Below are positions 44,878 to 57,065 of a DNA stretch of 64,000 nt, in pieces. The notes below the pieces were generated by a model, which was not told where the DNA came from, made no database searches, and worked only from the letters and a program-made list of their open reading frames with translations. The stretch lies in contig OY992539.1 in NCBI GenBank assembly GCA_963921195.1, positions 41,310,299 to 41,374,298 of the forward strand. The letters are read 5' to 3'. Made by a program: the position numbers and the translations under genes. The stretch comes from Pegoplata infirma (lineage: Eukaryota; Arthropoda; Insecta; Diptera; Anthomyiidae). Position 1 is the first letter of the stretch. Every line of letters begins with the position of its first letter.

Positions 44878-46054
44878 CGAGCTTCGAAGAATGAAATCCT
44901 TTTCGAAAGAATTCTCCAAAAAATCCATTCAATTTTAATAGTGAATGCATTCGATTTTATAAATCAACATTCCTTGGAATACATTCGATTGAATGGAAAA
45001 AAATGAATGCATTCGATTTCTTGTTCATTCGATTTAGAAAAATCGAATGCATTCGATTTCTTATCATTCCACTGTGAATGCAATCGATTTTTTTTTTAAA
45101 TAAAGCAAAATGGAGCTAAATTTTGGTCCACAGTATCGCCGACCCTCCTTACATGTGATGACCCTAATAGGCCCTAATTTTGAATCCAAAAAATTGGTAT
45201 TCCCGAAAATTTTAATAATGCACATATCAGACATATCATTTAACTGCCCACACGACAAAAAGTTCAAAAGCATTTTTGTAGCTTTTGGCTCGTAGAACAA
45301 GACAGCCAAATACCCGAAAACCCCTTTGACTAAAGGTTTTTTAGTTACCCAGTTTTTTAAATTCTCAAGACCCCTTTAATTCCAGTATCTCGAAAACAAA
45401 GCAAAATAGTGCAAATCGGATAAAAATTTTGGATCAAAATATATGTCTACCTTTTAATTTTCAAGACACAGAAATAGGGTCTTGAGAACTTTAAAAACTG
45501 AATAACTAAAAAACGGTTACTCAGTCAGCTTACAGGTATTTTACGGTCGTATAATACGAGCCAAGAGCTACAAAAATTATTTTGGGTTTTTTGTCGTATC
45601 GGCGGTATTTATCGAGACATGCGCATTTAAAAAATTTCGGGAATGCCAATTTTTTAAGACCCAAATTAGTGTCAATTGGGGTCAACACATGTGAAGAGTG
45701 TCGGCTATACTATGGACAACAAATTCCCTCCGTTTTGCTCTATCTTGGATATTTTTTTTTTAGTTTTTTATGCAATGAATTCATAAGCCATTCGATTTTT
45801 CAAATTGAATGAAAAGAAAATCGATTGCATTCGCAATGGAATGCATTCGATTTTTAAAAGTCGAATGAAAAAAATCGAATGCACTCGATTTTCGAAAGTT
45901 GAATGAAAAATAAATCGAATGCATTCGATATTTATAAATCAAATGAGTCTAAAGTGAATTCATTCAATTCGCTAAAATGTGATTGGGGAATGTAATCGAA
46001 AAATTTTCATTCAGAATGCCAAATCGAATTAAGTAATGAAATCCTTCGAAGCTC
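44878..46054. mobile_element. Foldback element, 10-11 bp TSD (TGAAAGATACC)
   Basis: Ends GAGCTTCGAAG(A/G)AT in inverse orientation. TGAAAGATACC occurs at 44867-44877 and 46055-46065, a 10- or 11-bp duplication depending on whether one C belongs to the element. The whole element folds: the left half (TTTTGGTCCACAGTATCGCC, TGTAGCTTTTGGCTCGTA) is the mirror of the right half. AATCGAATGCATTCGATT-type palindromes repeat within 250 bp of both ends. A TSD of this length fits Mutator-like (MULE) or Foldback elements. The two open frames at 45110-45295 and 45064-45309 are shadows of the palindrome. Confidence 0.8.
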
Positions 46055-46065
46055 TGAAAGATACC

Positions 46066-46522
46066 TAAGAAATGGGGCTCTGGGGATATTTGGGTCTCCA
46101 GTTTAAACTTTGGGAGACATTTGGAGCTCAAGTTAAAACTTTTGACTGACATCGCTTAGAAACAGGTTTAAATTAAATTTGTATGTTTCTGAAAAACTTT
46201 TAACTGTTTAAAAAATATTGCTGTTTTTGAATTTCTGATTTTGAAATAGACTTAGCACCTTTTACATGTCACTGCTCCACAGCCAAATCAATTGAATTAT
46301 TTGTAAAAGTTTTTTCTGTGAATCATTTATTTTTACTTACTCTATCTTACTCCATTAAAAACTTATTTTTGAAAAAACATGGACTTAGCTTCTTTTTACA
46401 TTAAGCCAACTATATTTATGTATAAAAAAAAAGTGTTATAACAACAGGAATTAGTTATAAGCTAAAGACCAATAAGCTAAAATTCCTCTTTCTTCACTTC
46501 CGTTTCCTGTTAAAGTTTTTTT
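46066..46522. other. no gene seen
   Basis: Unassigned AT-rich sequence between two transposons. Confidence 0.4.
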
Positions 46523-47137
46523 ATACCCTCCACTTAGTGATAGAGGGTATATATAAGTTTGTCATTCTGTTTGTAACTCATCGAAATATCGATCTGGGAC
46601 CCCATAAAGTATATATATTCATGATGCTCGATCGATTTTAAGACATTCTAGCGATGTCCGTCTGTCCGTCTGTCCGTCTGTCTGTGGAAAATGCTGTCGC
46701 GGACAAAATATTGCACAGAGATGACTGAAACTTAACATATTTATTGAAAGTTCTCCCGAGAAGTTTGGTATTGCATTTGAGCGATATCGGTTCAGCGGTT
46801 CAAAAGTTATGAACGAAAATGTAAGCACACCTCAAAAATTTCAGTACATTCAACATAACCTAAAAATACAAAATGCTTTAATTCGGCTTCTGGTTGGCAT
46901 ATGTGAACATAATTGAACACCAAATGGTATTTAAACTAGTACGAACATATTTTTTGACAAAAAAAGAAAAAAATCGCGGATTTTTTTTACCAAAATTTTT
47001 TTCGCGGAAATTTAAAAAAAAAAAAAAAATTTTCAAAAGTAATTTCCTTTTAAATAAAGTTTTTTGCAATAATCTTTTTGAAATTGTGGAGGGTATCACT
47101 ACATTCGGCAAGGCCGAATTTAACTTTTTTACTTGTT
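46523..47137 (+). mobile_element. mini-me-like element copy 6
   Basis: Starts ATACCCTCCACTTAGTGATA, GTCY tract at about 46655-46685, ends TTTTTTACTTGTT. The mid-section (TTTGAGCGATATCGGTTCAG, ATTCAACATAACC) defines the subfamily shared with copy 7. A poly(A)/TCGCGGA(A/T)TT segment near 46975-47030 recalls the TCGCGAAAA stretches downstream. Confidence 0.8.
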
Positions 47138-47496
47138 TTTTTATATATCCTTCAACAAAAATTATGGGGGTATTACCATTTTATTATACCGTTTGTAACA
47201 CAACAAAATATGGCTTTTATGACTCCACAAAAAAAAATATTTTTTATCCATTTTCGATTTTAGGAATATCAGCACTTTTGTCTGTTTGTAAAAATCAGCA
47301 TAGATCTTTAACGATTAGAGACATGAAATATGTAGTAAATATAGTTTATAGACACACAAAGGTTCGTTTCGTTAATAGACTTAAGTGGACCATAGCGTTG
47401 ATAATTTCTCCTTTTTGAGAGATCTCCCTTGTTAGACCAAAGGGATGTTCAAGGCCCTCCTTCTGTCATTATTTAAAAATAATAATAAAACTAATA
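47138..47496. other. no supported gene
   Basis: A 174-codon open frame on + (46894-47418) begins inside mini-me copy 6 and crosses its poly(A) and T-runs. Lysine/phenylalanine-rich with no domain, it is read as chance. Confidence 0.4.
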
Positions 47497-47709
47497 CACA
47501 CCCAGAAAAAAAGATTTCAATCGAATTTCTCAGTTGTAAATATTATAACTCAATTTTTTGGTTGCCTCAATTTAAAGTCAGTTATAACAACCGAATTTCG
47601 TTGTGACAACCGATATTCAACTGTGACGACCTTATGCAAATGTTTCAAACGAGTTTTCGTTTCAATAACTGACTTTCAGATGGAAATCATCAAATTCGTT
47701 TTCTGTGTG
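47497..47709. mobile_element. CACAC-ended small MITE (~210 bp)
   Basis: Ends CACACCCAGAAAAA and CGTTTTCTGTGTG. The interior repeats CAACCGA and TCAGTTATAAC words. It resembles the right part of the element at 19687-22736. Confidence 0.6.
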
Positions 47710-47717
47710 CAAAACAG

Positions 47718-48201
47718 CACACAAAAAATTATTGGCTAAAAATTTTCAATTAAATGTATTTATCAACAAAATTTAAATGAGTCAATCCATGTTTTGATTA
47801 AAATTTTTGTTATTTTTGTTACAAATTTTCAACATACAAGATTTTTTTTTCGCTTTAATTTATTTGAATAGATTAATTCAACAATATACAAAATAATCGG
47901 ACTTTACTTTTTTTATTGATGGCAACATATTGGAAAGCAAAAAAGATGAATTTTTTCATAATTTTGTCATAAGCTTACAATTGATTTGTTAAATCAATCA
48001 TTATTTTGATTGACTTTAAATAAAAAATTGATAAAATTTTTGATCAAAATCGAAAAAATGTTTGATTGAAAAAATTTTCAATCAATCACCTACAATTTGG
48101 TGATTGATATAACAATTTTTTTTAATTGGAGGAATTTCAATATAAAAATTGATTTAATCCGCGTTTTTGTTGATTGAAATTCGTTTCAAATTTTTTCTGT
48201 G
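47718..48201 (-). mobile_element. MITE family B, copy 1
   Basis: ~485 bp, from CACACAAAAAATTATTGGC to TTTCAAATTTTTTCTGTG. It is rich in TTGATTAAAATTT and GATTGATT words (AT-rich hairpin). Eight members lie in this window; this one and copy 8 are in the opposite orientation to copies 2-7. Confidence 0.8.
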
Positions 48202-48890
48202 AGGAAAAAGATTTAGGAAAGGAAATTTCAATTTAGTTAATAAAGGGTATAATTGATTCGCCATTGCCGTATATAACACTCTCGTCTTTAATAATATTTT
48301 CATGAAGGACAACATACTAGATATATCTTTATAAAAACAACAAGTTGTTCCATTTCCCATAAGATAGTGGTGGGTGTCTTTTTTTTCTAATGTTATACTT
48401 TGAACTGTTTTGCTATTTTACTTTTACAGTCGGTAAATTTTATTGAACTATAGATAGCAGAGGTTCTTAAAGGGTTAAAAAGCACTAAAGAACAACTTTT
48501 TAATTAAACCTTCATTTATCTATTCATTATTTTCTTTTGAGATTAAGCTTTAGATTAGAAGAATAATAATGTTGCTCAAATTAATTTTTGTAGTTCTTTA
48601 AAATAACAGTTTGAGAATCTCTGCTGCATATTACCGTTAACTACCAGTTACTAGAGTTTAATGTTAAGGTTAATTTAGCTAAAGAATATAATTGCTTATA
48701 ATAAAAGTTTAGTGGTATATTTATTTACTAGATAAAAATATCCTTAGAGCTGTATAGAAAAAAAAAAATTCGAAAAGTCACGTTTAATTTCCAGCAACAC
48801 AAATATTAAAGAAAAATCATTGAATTTAATTAAAAGTTATAGGAATATTTTTTAAAACACAAATTTTAAAACCTACGAAAGTAAAATTTA
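48202..48890. other. no gene seen
   Basis: Unassigned AT-rich sequence with no notable repeat. Confidence 0.4.
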
Positions 48891-48924
48891 AAATTTTAGT
48901 AAAATTTAGCTAAAATTTTAATTT

Positions 48925-49010
48925 TAATATGTTGCTAAACATATTTTTGTGTAAAGAAAATATGTTGCTAAACATAAATTTGTGTATGGAAAATATGTTG
49001 CTAAGGTCTC
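48925..49010. repeat. Small block of the ATGTTGCTAAACAT satellite
   Basis: Three units of ATATGTTGCTAAACATA, an outlier of the array at 50742-51955. Confidence 0.7.
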
Positions 49011-49390
49011 ACTAATGACCCCTCTTGGACGCACCATTGGACCGGTAGAAAGAAGCTGATTAAATAAAACAAATTTACAAAAAAAAAAAAATGTATGGGG
49101 ACCGCCTTAACAATTAGAGATAGAGGGTAGGTGTGTTCAGAGAAAATGTTTGGACTAAAAAAATATTGTGGGTCGGTCATACATTTTGTTGCTCTAAGGG
49201 CATTATTAGGGCATTTAGAGCGGTTGGAACAAATTTTAAAAAATGTCGTTTTGTGTGGGAGCCCCCTTAGAAATCGGAGATAGGGTATTAGTTTGTTCCA
49301 AGGAAATGTTAAGACGTAAAAATTAATGGGGATCGGTCTTATAAAGGACCCCTCTATGACGCACCGTTGGAGCAGTAGAAATGATATGAA
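49011..49390. repeat. Direct repeat with ACCCCTC..GACGCACC boundary
   Basis: ACCCCTCTTGGACGCACCAT (49018) recurs as ACCCCTCTATGACGCACCGT (49349). Between them GGTCGGTC, AGGGCATT and TTGGAAC words recur. A related segment in inverse orientation is at 60363-60450. Probably an undefined transposon (family D). The 134-codon minus-strand open frame here is the repeat translated. Confidence 0.45.
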
Positions 49391-49804
49391 TGCTGTGTTT
49401 TTCAATAAGTGGATTTATTTTCTGATTAATCTTATTTTGCTTAAAAAAAATATTTTAACATACTAAAACAAATTTGGAATATTTTTTTCCGTAATCTACA
49501 ATAAATTTGCAATTATAATCCGAAAAAATAATGAACAAATTTGGAAAATGAAAAAATTTATAAATAAAACAAAATTAATCCAAAACGGATTTATTAAATC
49601 CTAAAATTAAGTTGGATTTATTTTGATTTATTTATAACTTTTTTAATTTTCCAGATTTTTTTATTATTTTTTCGGATAATAATTGCTTATGTATCGTAGA
49701 TTATGGAAAAAAATATTCCAAATTTGTTTTGGTATTTTAATTTATTTATTTTAAACTAAATAAGATTAATCCGAAAATAAATCCACTTATTGAAAAACAC
49801 AGCA
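49391..49804. mobile_element. Intact palindromic MITE, TSD GAA
   Basis: 414 bp, uninterrupted, TGCTGTG...CACAGCA ends with GAA at 49388-49390 and 49805-49807. It provides the empty sites that date the insertions in the nest at 2750-12942. Confidence 0.9.
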
Positions 49805-49807
49805 GAA

Positions 49808-50741
49808 GTTTGGAAAATTACAATAAAATTTTTTCAAAAAATTTTAAAAAATAGTAATAATCGTTATACACGATCCTCCTGGGCAAAAAAATTGTAAAAT
49901 CGATAGAAGTTTTACACTAAAAAATTTAAAAAAAATCAAAAAGTACAAACATTTTCAAAAATGAGATTTAAATTTTAAAACTTAAAAATCGCATACTAGA
50001 GCGCTCTTAAGAATTTTTTGGGATTATTTTTTTAGAAAGTAGGAAAAAAACAAAAATTTTGAAAAAAAAAAAAATTGAAATTTGGACCAAGGGTTCAAGT
50101 TGAAAAAATGCAGAAGAAAAATTGAATTTCTAAAAATTATAGACATTTCTGGTATTTCCTATACCGGTTTCAAACACCCCAGTTAGTGTCATCTTCAGTA
50201 GGATTTTAAATGTCGGTTTGTCTTGTTAATGAAAACTGTTTTTTATATATGTGAATATTTATAGTTTCTACAGAATAAATTTTGACAGTTTCCAACACTA
50301 CAATTCTATTTCTAGCAATCTCAACCTCACTTAATACTTTCTTTCAACTTTTTTGTCTCTTACATTATTTTGCAAGGGTTACCAACATGATCTGGAATTG
50401 CAGACACAAATGAAGGAATTTGCTTTTTCTGTTTCGGAGACGTGCCTAATGGCGACATATTTTGTCAGTAATTTTATTTGATTTTTTCTGTAAGTACAGA
50501 TCATTATTGGACCATTATTGAAGAAGTTATGAGTAAAAGAAGTTTGAGTAAAGGAACAAACTACCAATTTTTAAAAATTCGATATCTTTTAAACGAGTCA
50601 TCAAAAAAAACTGAAAATTTACCACGAAGGAGTTTTCGAAGGGTACTAAAAACTGTAAACAAATTGGGAAAATCTAAAAAAATTAAAAAAAAAAATTTCA
50701 AAGTGTCCGATTTGACATGGAATGCCCCATATATACAAAAT
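49808..50741. other. No supported gene
   Basis: AT-rich sequence. A 90-codon open frame (50478-50750) is lysine-rich with no recognised domain and runs into the satellite. Not called as a gene. Confidence 0.35.
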
Positions 50742-51955
50742 GTTGCTTAAGAAATTTTCGTCTATACACAACATAATGCAAAACATATTTTTGTCTACAG
50801 AAAATGTGTTGAGAATATATATTTTCGTTTATAGATCAAATGATATTAAACTTATTTGCGTCTATAGGCAGCATGTTGCAAAACATATTTTCTTCTGTAG
50901 AAAATATGTTGCCAAACATATCTTCATCAACTGGCAAAAATGTTGTTAAACATAATTTCGTCTGTTGTCAAAATGCTGTTTAACATATTTTCGCATATTG
51001 CTTAACATATTTTCGTCAGCAGACAAAAATGTTGCTAAACATATTTTCGTCTAATCATAATTTCGTCTGTTTAAAAAATGCTGTTTAACATATTTTCGCT
51101 CATTGCTTAACATATTTTAGTCAGTAGACAAAAATGTTGCTGAACATATTTTCGTCTATTGAAAATATGTTTAAAAACACATTTTGTCTACAGAAAATAT
51201 GTTGCTAAACACATTTTTGTCTATTAAAATTATTTTCGTCTTTAAAAAATATGTTGCTGAATGGGAAATATGTTGCTAAGCTTATTTTCTTCTGTAGAAA
51301 ATATGTTGCTTAACATATTTTTCGTCATAAGACAAAATGTTGGTAAACATATTTTTCTATATAAACAAAATGTTGCCTAACAAATTTTCGTCTATACACA
51401 ACATAATGCAAAACATATTTTCGTCTACAGAAAATATGTTGCGAATATATATTTTCGTTTATATATCAAATGTTGCTAAACATATTTTCGTCTATAGGCA
51501 GCATGTTGCAAAATATATTTTTTTCTGTAGAAAATATGTACATGTCTTCATCAACAGGCAAAAATGTTGCTAAACATATTTGCGTCTATAGACAAATTGT
51601 TGTTTAACATATTTTCACATGTTGCTTAACATTTTTTTGTCAACAGACAAAATAAACATATTTTCGTCTACAGAAAATATGTTGCTAAACATATTTTCGT
51701 TTATAAAAAATATGTTGCCAAACATATTTTCGTCTTTAAATATGTTGCTAAATATATTTTCGTCTATAGAAAATATATACACAAAATGTTGCTATAAATA
51801 GTTGCGTCTCAAGACAAAATGTTGCTTAACATAGTTGCGTCTATAGGCGAAATGTTGCTAAATATATTTTTGTATATAGACAAAATGTTGATAAACATAT
51901 TTCCGTATATATAGACAAAATGTTGCGAAACATATTTTTGTCTATTGCGAAACAC
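50742..51955. repeat. ~35-bp double-palindrome satellite (ATGTTGCTAAACAT)
   Basis: The unit combines AAAATATGTT-GCTA-AACATATTTT (10-bp inverted arms) with GTCTATAGAC, a perfect 10-bp palindrome. Roughly 30 degenerate units. Open frames in it spell repeats such as NIFSSTENMLLNIFS and are not genes. Confidence 0.85.
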
Positions 51956-53171
51956 AATGTCTATAAAAATTTTGCCAATTTCAAATATTTATTGATGATT
52001 TAAAATATTTATTGATTTCAATTGCATAAACACTAAACAAAAGTGAAATTATTTTCTTTCCTAAAAAAATATTGCTAATTTTTTATTTCTTATTTAACTT
52101 TATGTAATTTAATGAATTCTTTTGGCGCTATAGTATTTCAATTATTTAAGTGTTAATAATAACTCTCTCAATACGCATTCGAAATTAAAAAAAAAAAAAC
52201 ACAAGCAACATGACATTTTTGGCCATCAGTGATTACGTGAGCAACATGTTTTAAAAGTTTAATTTTAGACATAAAATGTCGTGTGTGGTACATATTAAAA
52301 ATAAAAACTAAGACTAAAAACGTTTTTATATGGCATTTTAATTATGTATTAAAGTAAACTTTTACTTTTTTTTTGCGCGAACGTTTTTGGAATAAATCAA
52401 TAAATATGATATAACTGTTCTGGTTACCAAATAAGGAATTTTTGAGCTTTAAAGATTTTTTTTTTTATATTTTTTTTGGATTTTTTTATTTTTTAATTTT
52501 TTTTTTTTGTTAACTGAAGTGTTTCTGCATATTATTTCTCATTATCCTTACAGTAATATTTACGGTTGTAGTTTGTTACCAACTTTCATAACTTTGAATT
52601 AAGAGTGCTTGTTTGTGGCCAAAAGAAACATTTTTGGCCTAAAGACATCATCAAGTGTCTTAAGTTTATAACAACATTATAACACATTGTGTCTTCTGTA
52701 TAAGAGATGAGATACTGGCAATGCCATCACCATCATCATGATGTTGTATATATTATTTTTTAACATCTGCAACAACAATGTTGCACTTGTAAAACATTGT
52801 TATATTCATTGTATGATTGTACTTGCAACTTCTGTTAGCGGGTGTGCTGGAACATAAATTATATTACGTGATTATTTTTAAATTAAAAGGAGATACCACA
52901 CATGTTTTTTTATTCAAGTGTTTATATTAGTGAGGCAAACATAATAAAAATTTTTTGTTTGGTGAAAAAAAATTCCGTGAAATTTAAATATTATTCAGTT
53001 TTTAATTCTGTTCACAGATGTTTACCAGCAGCCGAATTAAAATATTTTGTATTTTTAGGTTATGTGGAATGTCCCAAAATTTTCGAGAAAACATTTTCGT
53101 TAAACAGCTGCACCAATATCGCTCAAATTAATAATAATAATAACACTGAGCTAGTCGCAAAAATTAACAAA
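51956..53171. other. Largely unique AT-rich DNA
   Basis: No recognised gene. A 94-codon open frame (52902-53186) has no domain and ends in MITE B copy 2. A segment near 52310-52370 (TTTTAATTATGTATTAAAGT) resembles the flanks of the satellite-bearing element at 19565-19686 and 22820-22930. Confidence 0.4.
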
Positions 53172-56100
53172 ACAGAAAAAATTTGAAACGAATTTCAATC
53201 AACAAAAACAAAAAATCAATTTTTTGATTAAAATTCCTCCAATTAAAAAAATTGTTATACCAATCATCAAATTGTAGGTGATTGATTGAACATTTTTTTA
53301 ATCAAACATTTTTTCGATTTTTATCAAAAATTTGACAAATTTTTTATTTATAGTCAATCAAAATAATGATTGATTTTACAAATGATTTGTAAGCTTATGA
53401 CAAAATTATCAAAAAGTTCATCTTTTTTGCTTTCCCAGATGTTGCCAACAATAAAAAGTAAACCATGATTATTTTGTATATTTTTGAATTAATCTATTCA
53501 AATAAATTAAAGCGAAAAAAAAATCTGGTATTTTGAAAATTTGTAATTCGACAGTTAAGAAAAATAACAAAAATTTGAATCAAAACATTGATTGACTTAT
53601 TTAAATTTTCTTGATCAATAGATTTAATTGAAAATTTTTAGATTTTATTGAAAATTTTTAGCCAATAATTTTTTGTGTGCAGCTGGGCACCCTGCTGCTA
53701 AAGCTAATTTGGGTACGCTGAATTCAAATTGGTGCTAGCCGTTTTTCGAAGTTAGCGTTCGTATTCGCGATTTTAAATTGTAAAGCTAAAGTACTACAAA
53801 AATAATTTTTTAAGCTTTTTGGGTAGTTTTTAAATATAAATTTAAAAAATGCAATGTTTTTTTGCAAAAAAAAAAAAAATTCGCGTAAAAGAATCAAAAA
53901 AAAATTTTGTGTCTGCAATGTATTCTACACATTTTCATAAATTAATAGCAAAATAAAAAAAATTCAAAAAAAAAATTTGCGAAAAAAATATCGCGAAAAA
54001 AAATTTCCGTGAATAAAATTTTTTTTGTTTGTATATTCAATAGAGTTTATATGATAAGAATTCAGAAATTGTCTAAATAATATAAAAATTTTTTTTTGAC
54101 TTAAAAATAAAAAAAAATAATCGCGAATATCGCTAATACATACGCTAACTTTGAAAAAAACTGATATTTCAATGGGATTTAGTGTACATGAACTAGCTTT
54201 ACCAGATGTATGTCGTTATTTCAAATCAAACTAAGAATATTTGTATTAAACCAATTATTTCAAGAAAATAATGATTTTTCGCGACCAAAAAATGTTTTTC
54301 GCGAAAAAAAAACACGGTGTTATGGTTTGTTACGCTAGTTTAACACACTTAAATGGTTTCAAATTTAAAAATTATCGCAAAAGTTCACAGAAAAAATTTG
54401 AAACGAATTTCAATCAACAAAAACGCGGATTCAATCAATTTTTTGATTGAAATTTTTCCAATTAAAAAAATTGTTATACCAATCATCAAATTGTAGGTGA
54501 TTGATTGAAAATTTTTTCTATCAAACATTTTTTCGATTTTGATCAAATATTTGATCAATTTTTTATTTATAGTCAATCAAAATAATGATTAATTTAACAA
54601 ATGAATTGTAAGCTTATGACAAAATTATCAAAAAATTCATCTTTTTTGCTTTCCAAGATGTTGCCAACAATAAAAAAGTAAACCTCGATTATTTTGTATA
54701 TTTTTGAATTAATCTATACAAATAAATTAAAGCGAAAAAAAATATGGTATGTTGAAAAATTTGTAATTCGACAGTTAAAACGATAACAAAAATTTGAATC
54801 AAAACATTGATTGACTTATTTAAATTTTGTTGATCAATAGATTTAATTGAAAATTTTTAGCCAATAATTTTTTCTGTGAAGCTGGGCACCTTGCTAGTAA
54901 AGCTAATTTGGGTACGCTGAATTCAAATTGGTGCTAGCCGTTTTCGAAGTTAACGCTCGTATTCGCGATATTCGCGATTTAAAATTGTAAAGCTAAAGTA
55001 CTACAAAAATAATTTTTATGCTTTTGGGATAGTTTTTAAATATATGTAAATATAATAAATGCATTGTTTCTTTTTGGAAAAAAAATTTTCGCGAAAAAAA
55101 AAAAATCCGCGAAATTTTTTTTTTTCGAAAAATTTTGTGTCTGCAATGTATCGTATTCTACACATTTTCATAAATTAATAGCAAAATAAAAAAATTAGAA
55201 AAAAAATTTCGCGAAAAAAATATCGCGAAAAAAAATTTCCGCGAATAAAAATTTTTTTGTTTGTATATTCAATAGAGTTTAGATGATAAATATTTTTTTA
55301 AATAAAAAAATATTTTTTTACTTATAAATAAAAAAAATTAATCGCGAATATCTCTAATACATACGCTAACTTTAAAAAAAACTGATATTACAATGGGATT
55401 TAGTGTACATGAACTAGTTTTGCCAGATGAAATTACGACTTCCTAATTTCAAATCAAAATAAGAATATTTGTATGTATCGTTATTTTCTTGAAATAATTT
55501 GTTTATTATTTCAAGAAAATAACGATTTTTCGCGACCAAAAAATGGTTTTCGCGAAAAAAATTCACGGTATTATGGTTTGTTATGCTAGTTTAACACACT
55601 TAAATGGTTTTAAATTTAAAAATGATCGCAAAAGTTCACAAAAAAAATTTGAAACGAATTTCAATCAACAAAAACGCGGATTCAATCAATTTTTTATTAA
55701 AATTCCTCCATTTAAAAAAATTGTTATACCAATCATCAAATTGTAGGTGATTGAATGAACATTTTTTTAATCAAAACATTTTTTCGATTTTTATCAAAAA
55801 TTTGACCAATTTTTTATTTATAGTCAATCAAAATAATGATTGATTTAACAAATGATTTGTAAGCTTATGACAAAATTATCAAAAAATCATATTTTTTGCT
55901 TTCCAATATGTTGCCCACAATAAAAAAAAGTAAAACCCCATTATTGTGTATATTTTTGAATTAATCTATTCAAATAAATTAAAGCGAAAAAAAATCTGGT
56001 ATTTTGATAAATTTGTAATTCGACAGTTAAAAAAATAACAAAAATTTGAATCAAAACATTGATTGACTTATTTAAATTTTCTTGATCAATAGATTTAATT

Positions 56101-57065
56101 GAAAATTTTTAGATTTTATTGAAAATTTTTAGCCAATAATTTTTTGTGTGCAGCTGGGCACCCTGCTGCTAAAGCTAATTTGGGTAGGCTGAATTCAAAT
56201 TGGTGCTAGCCGTTAGCGCTCGTATTCGCGATGTTCGCGATTTAAAATTGTGAAGCTAAAGTTTTACAAAAATAATTTTTTATGATTTTGGGATAGTTTT
56301 TAAATATAAATTTAATAAATGCAATGTTTTTTTTTTTTGCAAAAAAAAAAATTTCGCGAAAAAGAAAAAAAATCTGCGAAAAAAATTTTTTTCGAAAAAT
56401 TTTGTGTCTGCAATGTATCGTACACATTTTCACACATTTTCATAAATTAATAGCAAAATAAAAAAAAAATTCTAAAAAAATATCGCGAAAAAAAATGTCC
56501 GCGAATAAAAATTTGTTTGTTTGCATATTCAATAGAGTTTAGATGATAAGAATTCAGAAATTGTCTAAATAATATCAAAAAAATATTTTTTCACTTAAAA
56601 ATAAAAAAAAATAATCGCGAATATCGCTAATACATACGCTAACTTTGAAAAAAACTGATATTACAATGGGATTTAGTGTACATGAACTAGCTTTACCAAA
56701 TAGATGTCATCATTTCAAATCAAACTAAGAATATGTGTATTAAACCAATTATTTCAAGAAAATAACGATTTTTCGCGACCAAAAAATGGTTTTCGCGAAA
56801 AAAAATTCACGGTATTATGGTTTGTTATGCTAGTTTAACACACTTAAATGGTTTTTAATTTAAAAATTATCGCAAAAGTTCACAAAAAAAATTTGAAACG
56901 AATTTCAAGTAACAAAAACGCGGATTCAATCAATTTTTTGATTGAAATTCCTCCAATCAAAAAAATTGTTATACCAATCATCAAATTGTAGGTGATTGAT
57001 TGAAAATTTTTTCTATCAAACATTTTTTCGATTTTGATCAAAAATTTTACCAATTTTTTATATAT
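53172..57065 (+). repeat. ~1.24 kb tandem array of MITE B + element C
   Basis: Units start at 53172, 54386, 55637 and 56881 (periods ~1,214, 1,251, 1,244). Each is a family B MITE (CAGAAAAAATTTGAAACG ... CCAATAATTTTTT) followed by a ~730-bp C segment. C starts GCTGGGCACC, then GCTAATTTGGGTACGCTG, and carries many TCGCGAAAA and CGAATATCGC words. The first half of C is roughly mirrored in its second half (AACTAGCTTTACCAG), so C itself is hairpin-like. Confidence 0.8.

Noticed and set aside
45064..45812. Open frames with similar peptides on both strands
   Set aside because: They mirror each other because the element is a palindrome.
46894..47418. 174-codon plus-strand open frame
   Set aside because: It starts inside a mini-me element and passes through poly(A) and T-runs, giving Lys/Phe-rich sequence.
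49001..49405. 134-codon minus-strand open frame
   Set aside because: It is the translation of a direct repeat (family D), with the repeated ending EGSxxRP-type segments, and has no domain.
50478..50949. Lys-rich and NIF/STENML-type open frames
   Set aside because: Translations of the ATGTTGCTAAACAT satellite and its AT-rich edge.
52902..53186. 94-codon open frame
   Set aside because: No domain; its end lies in a MITE.
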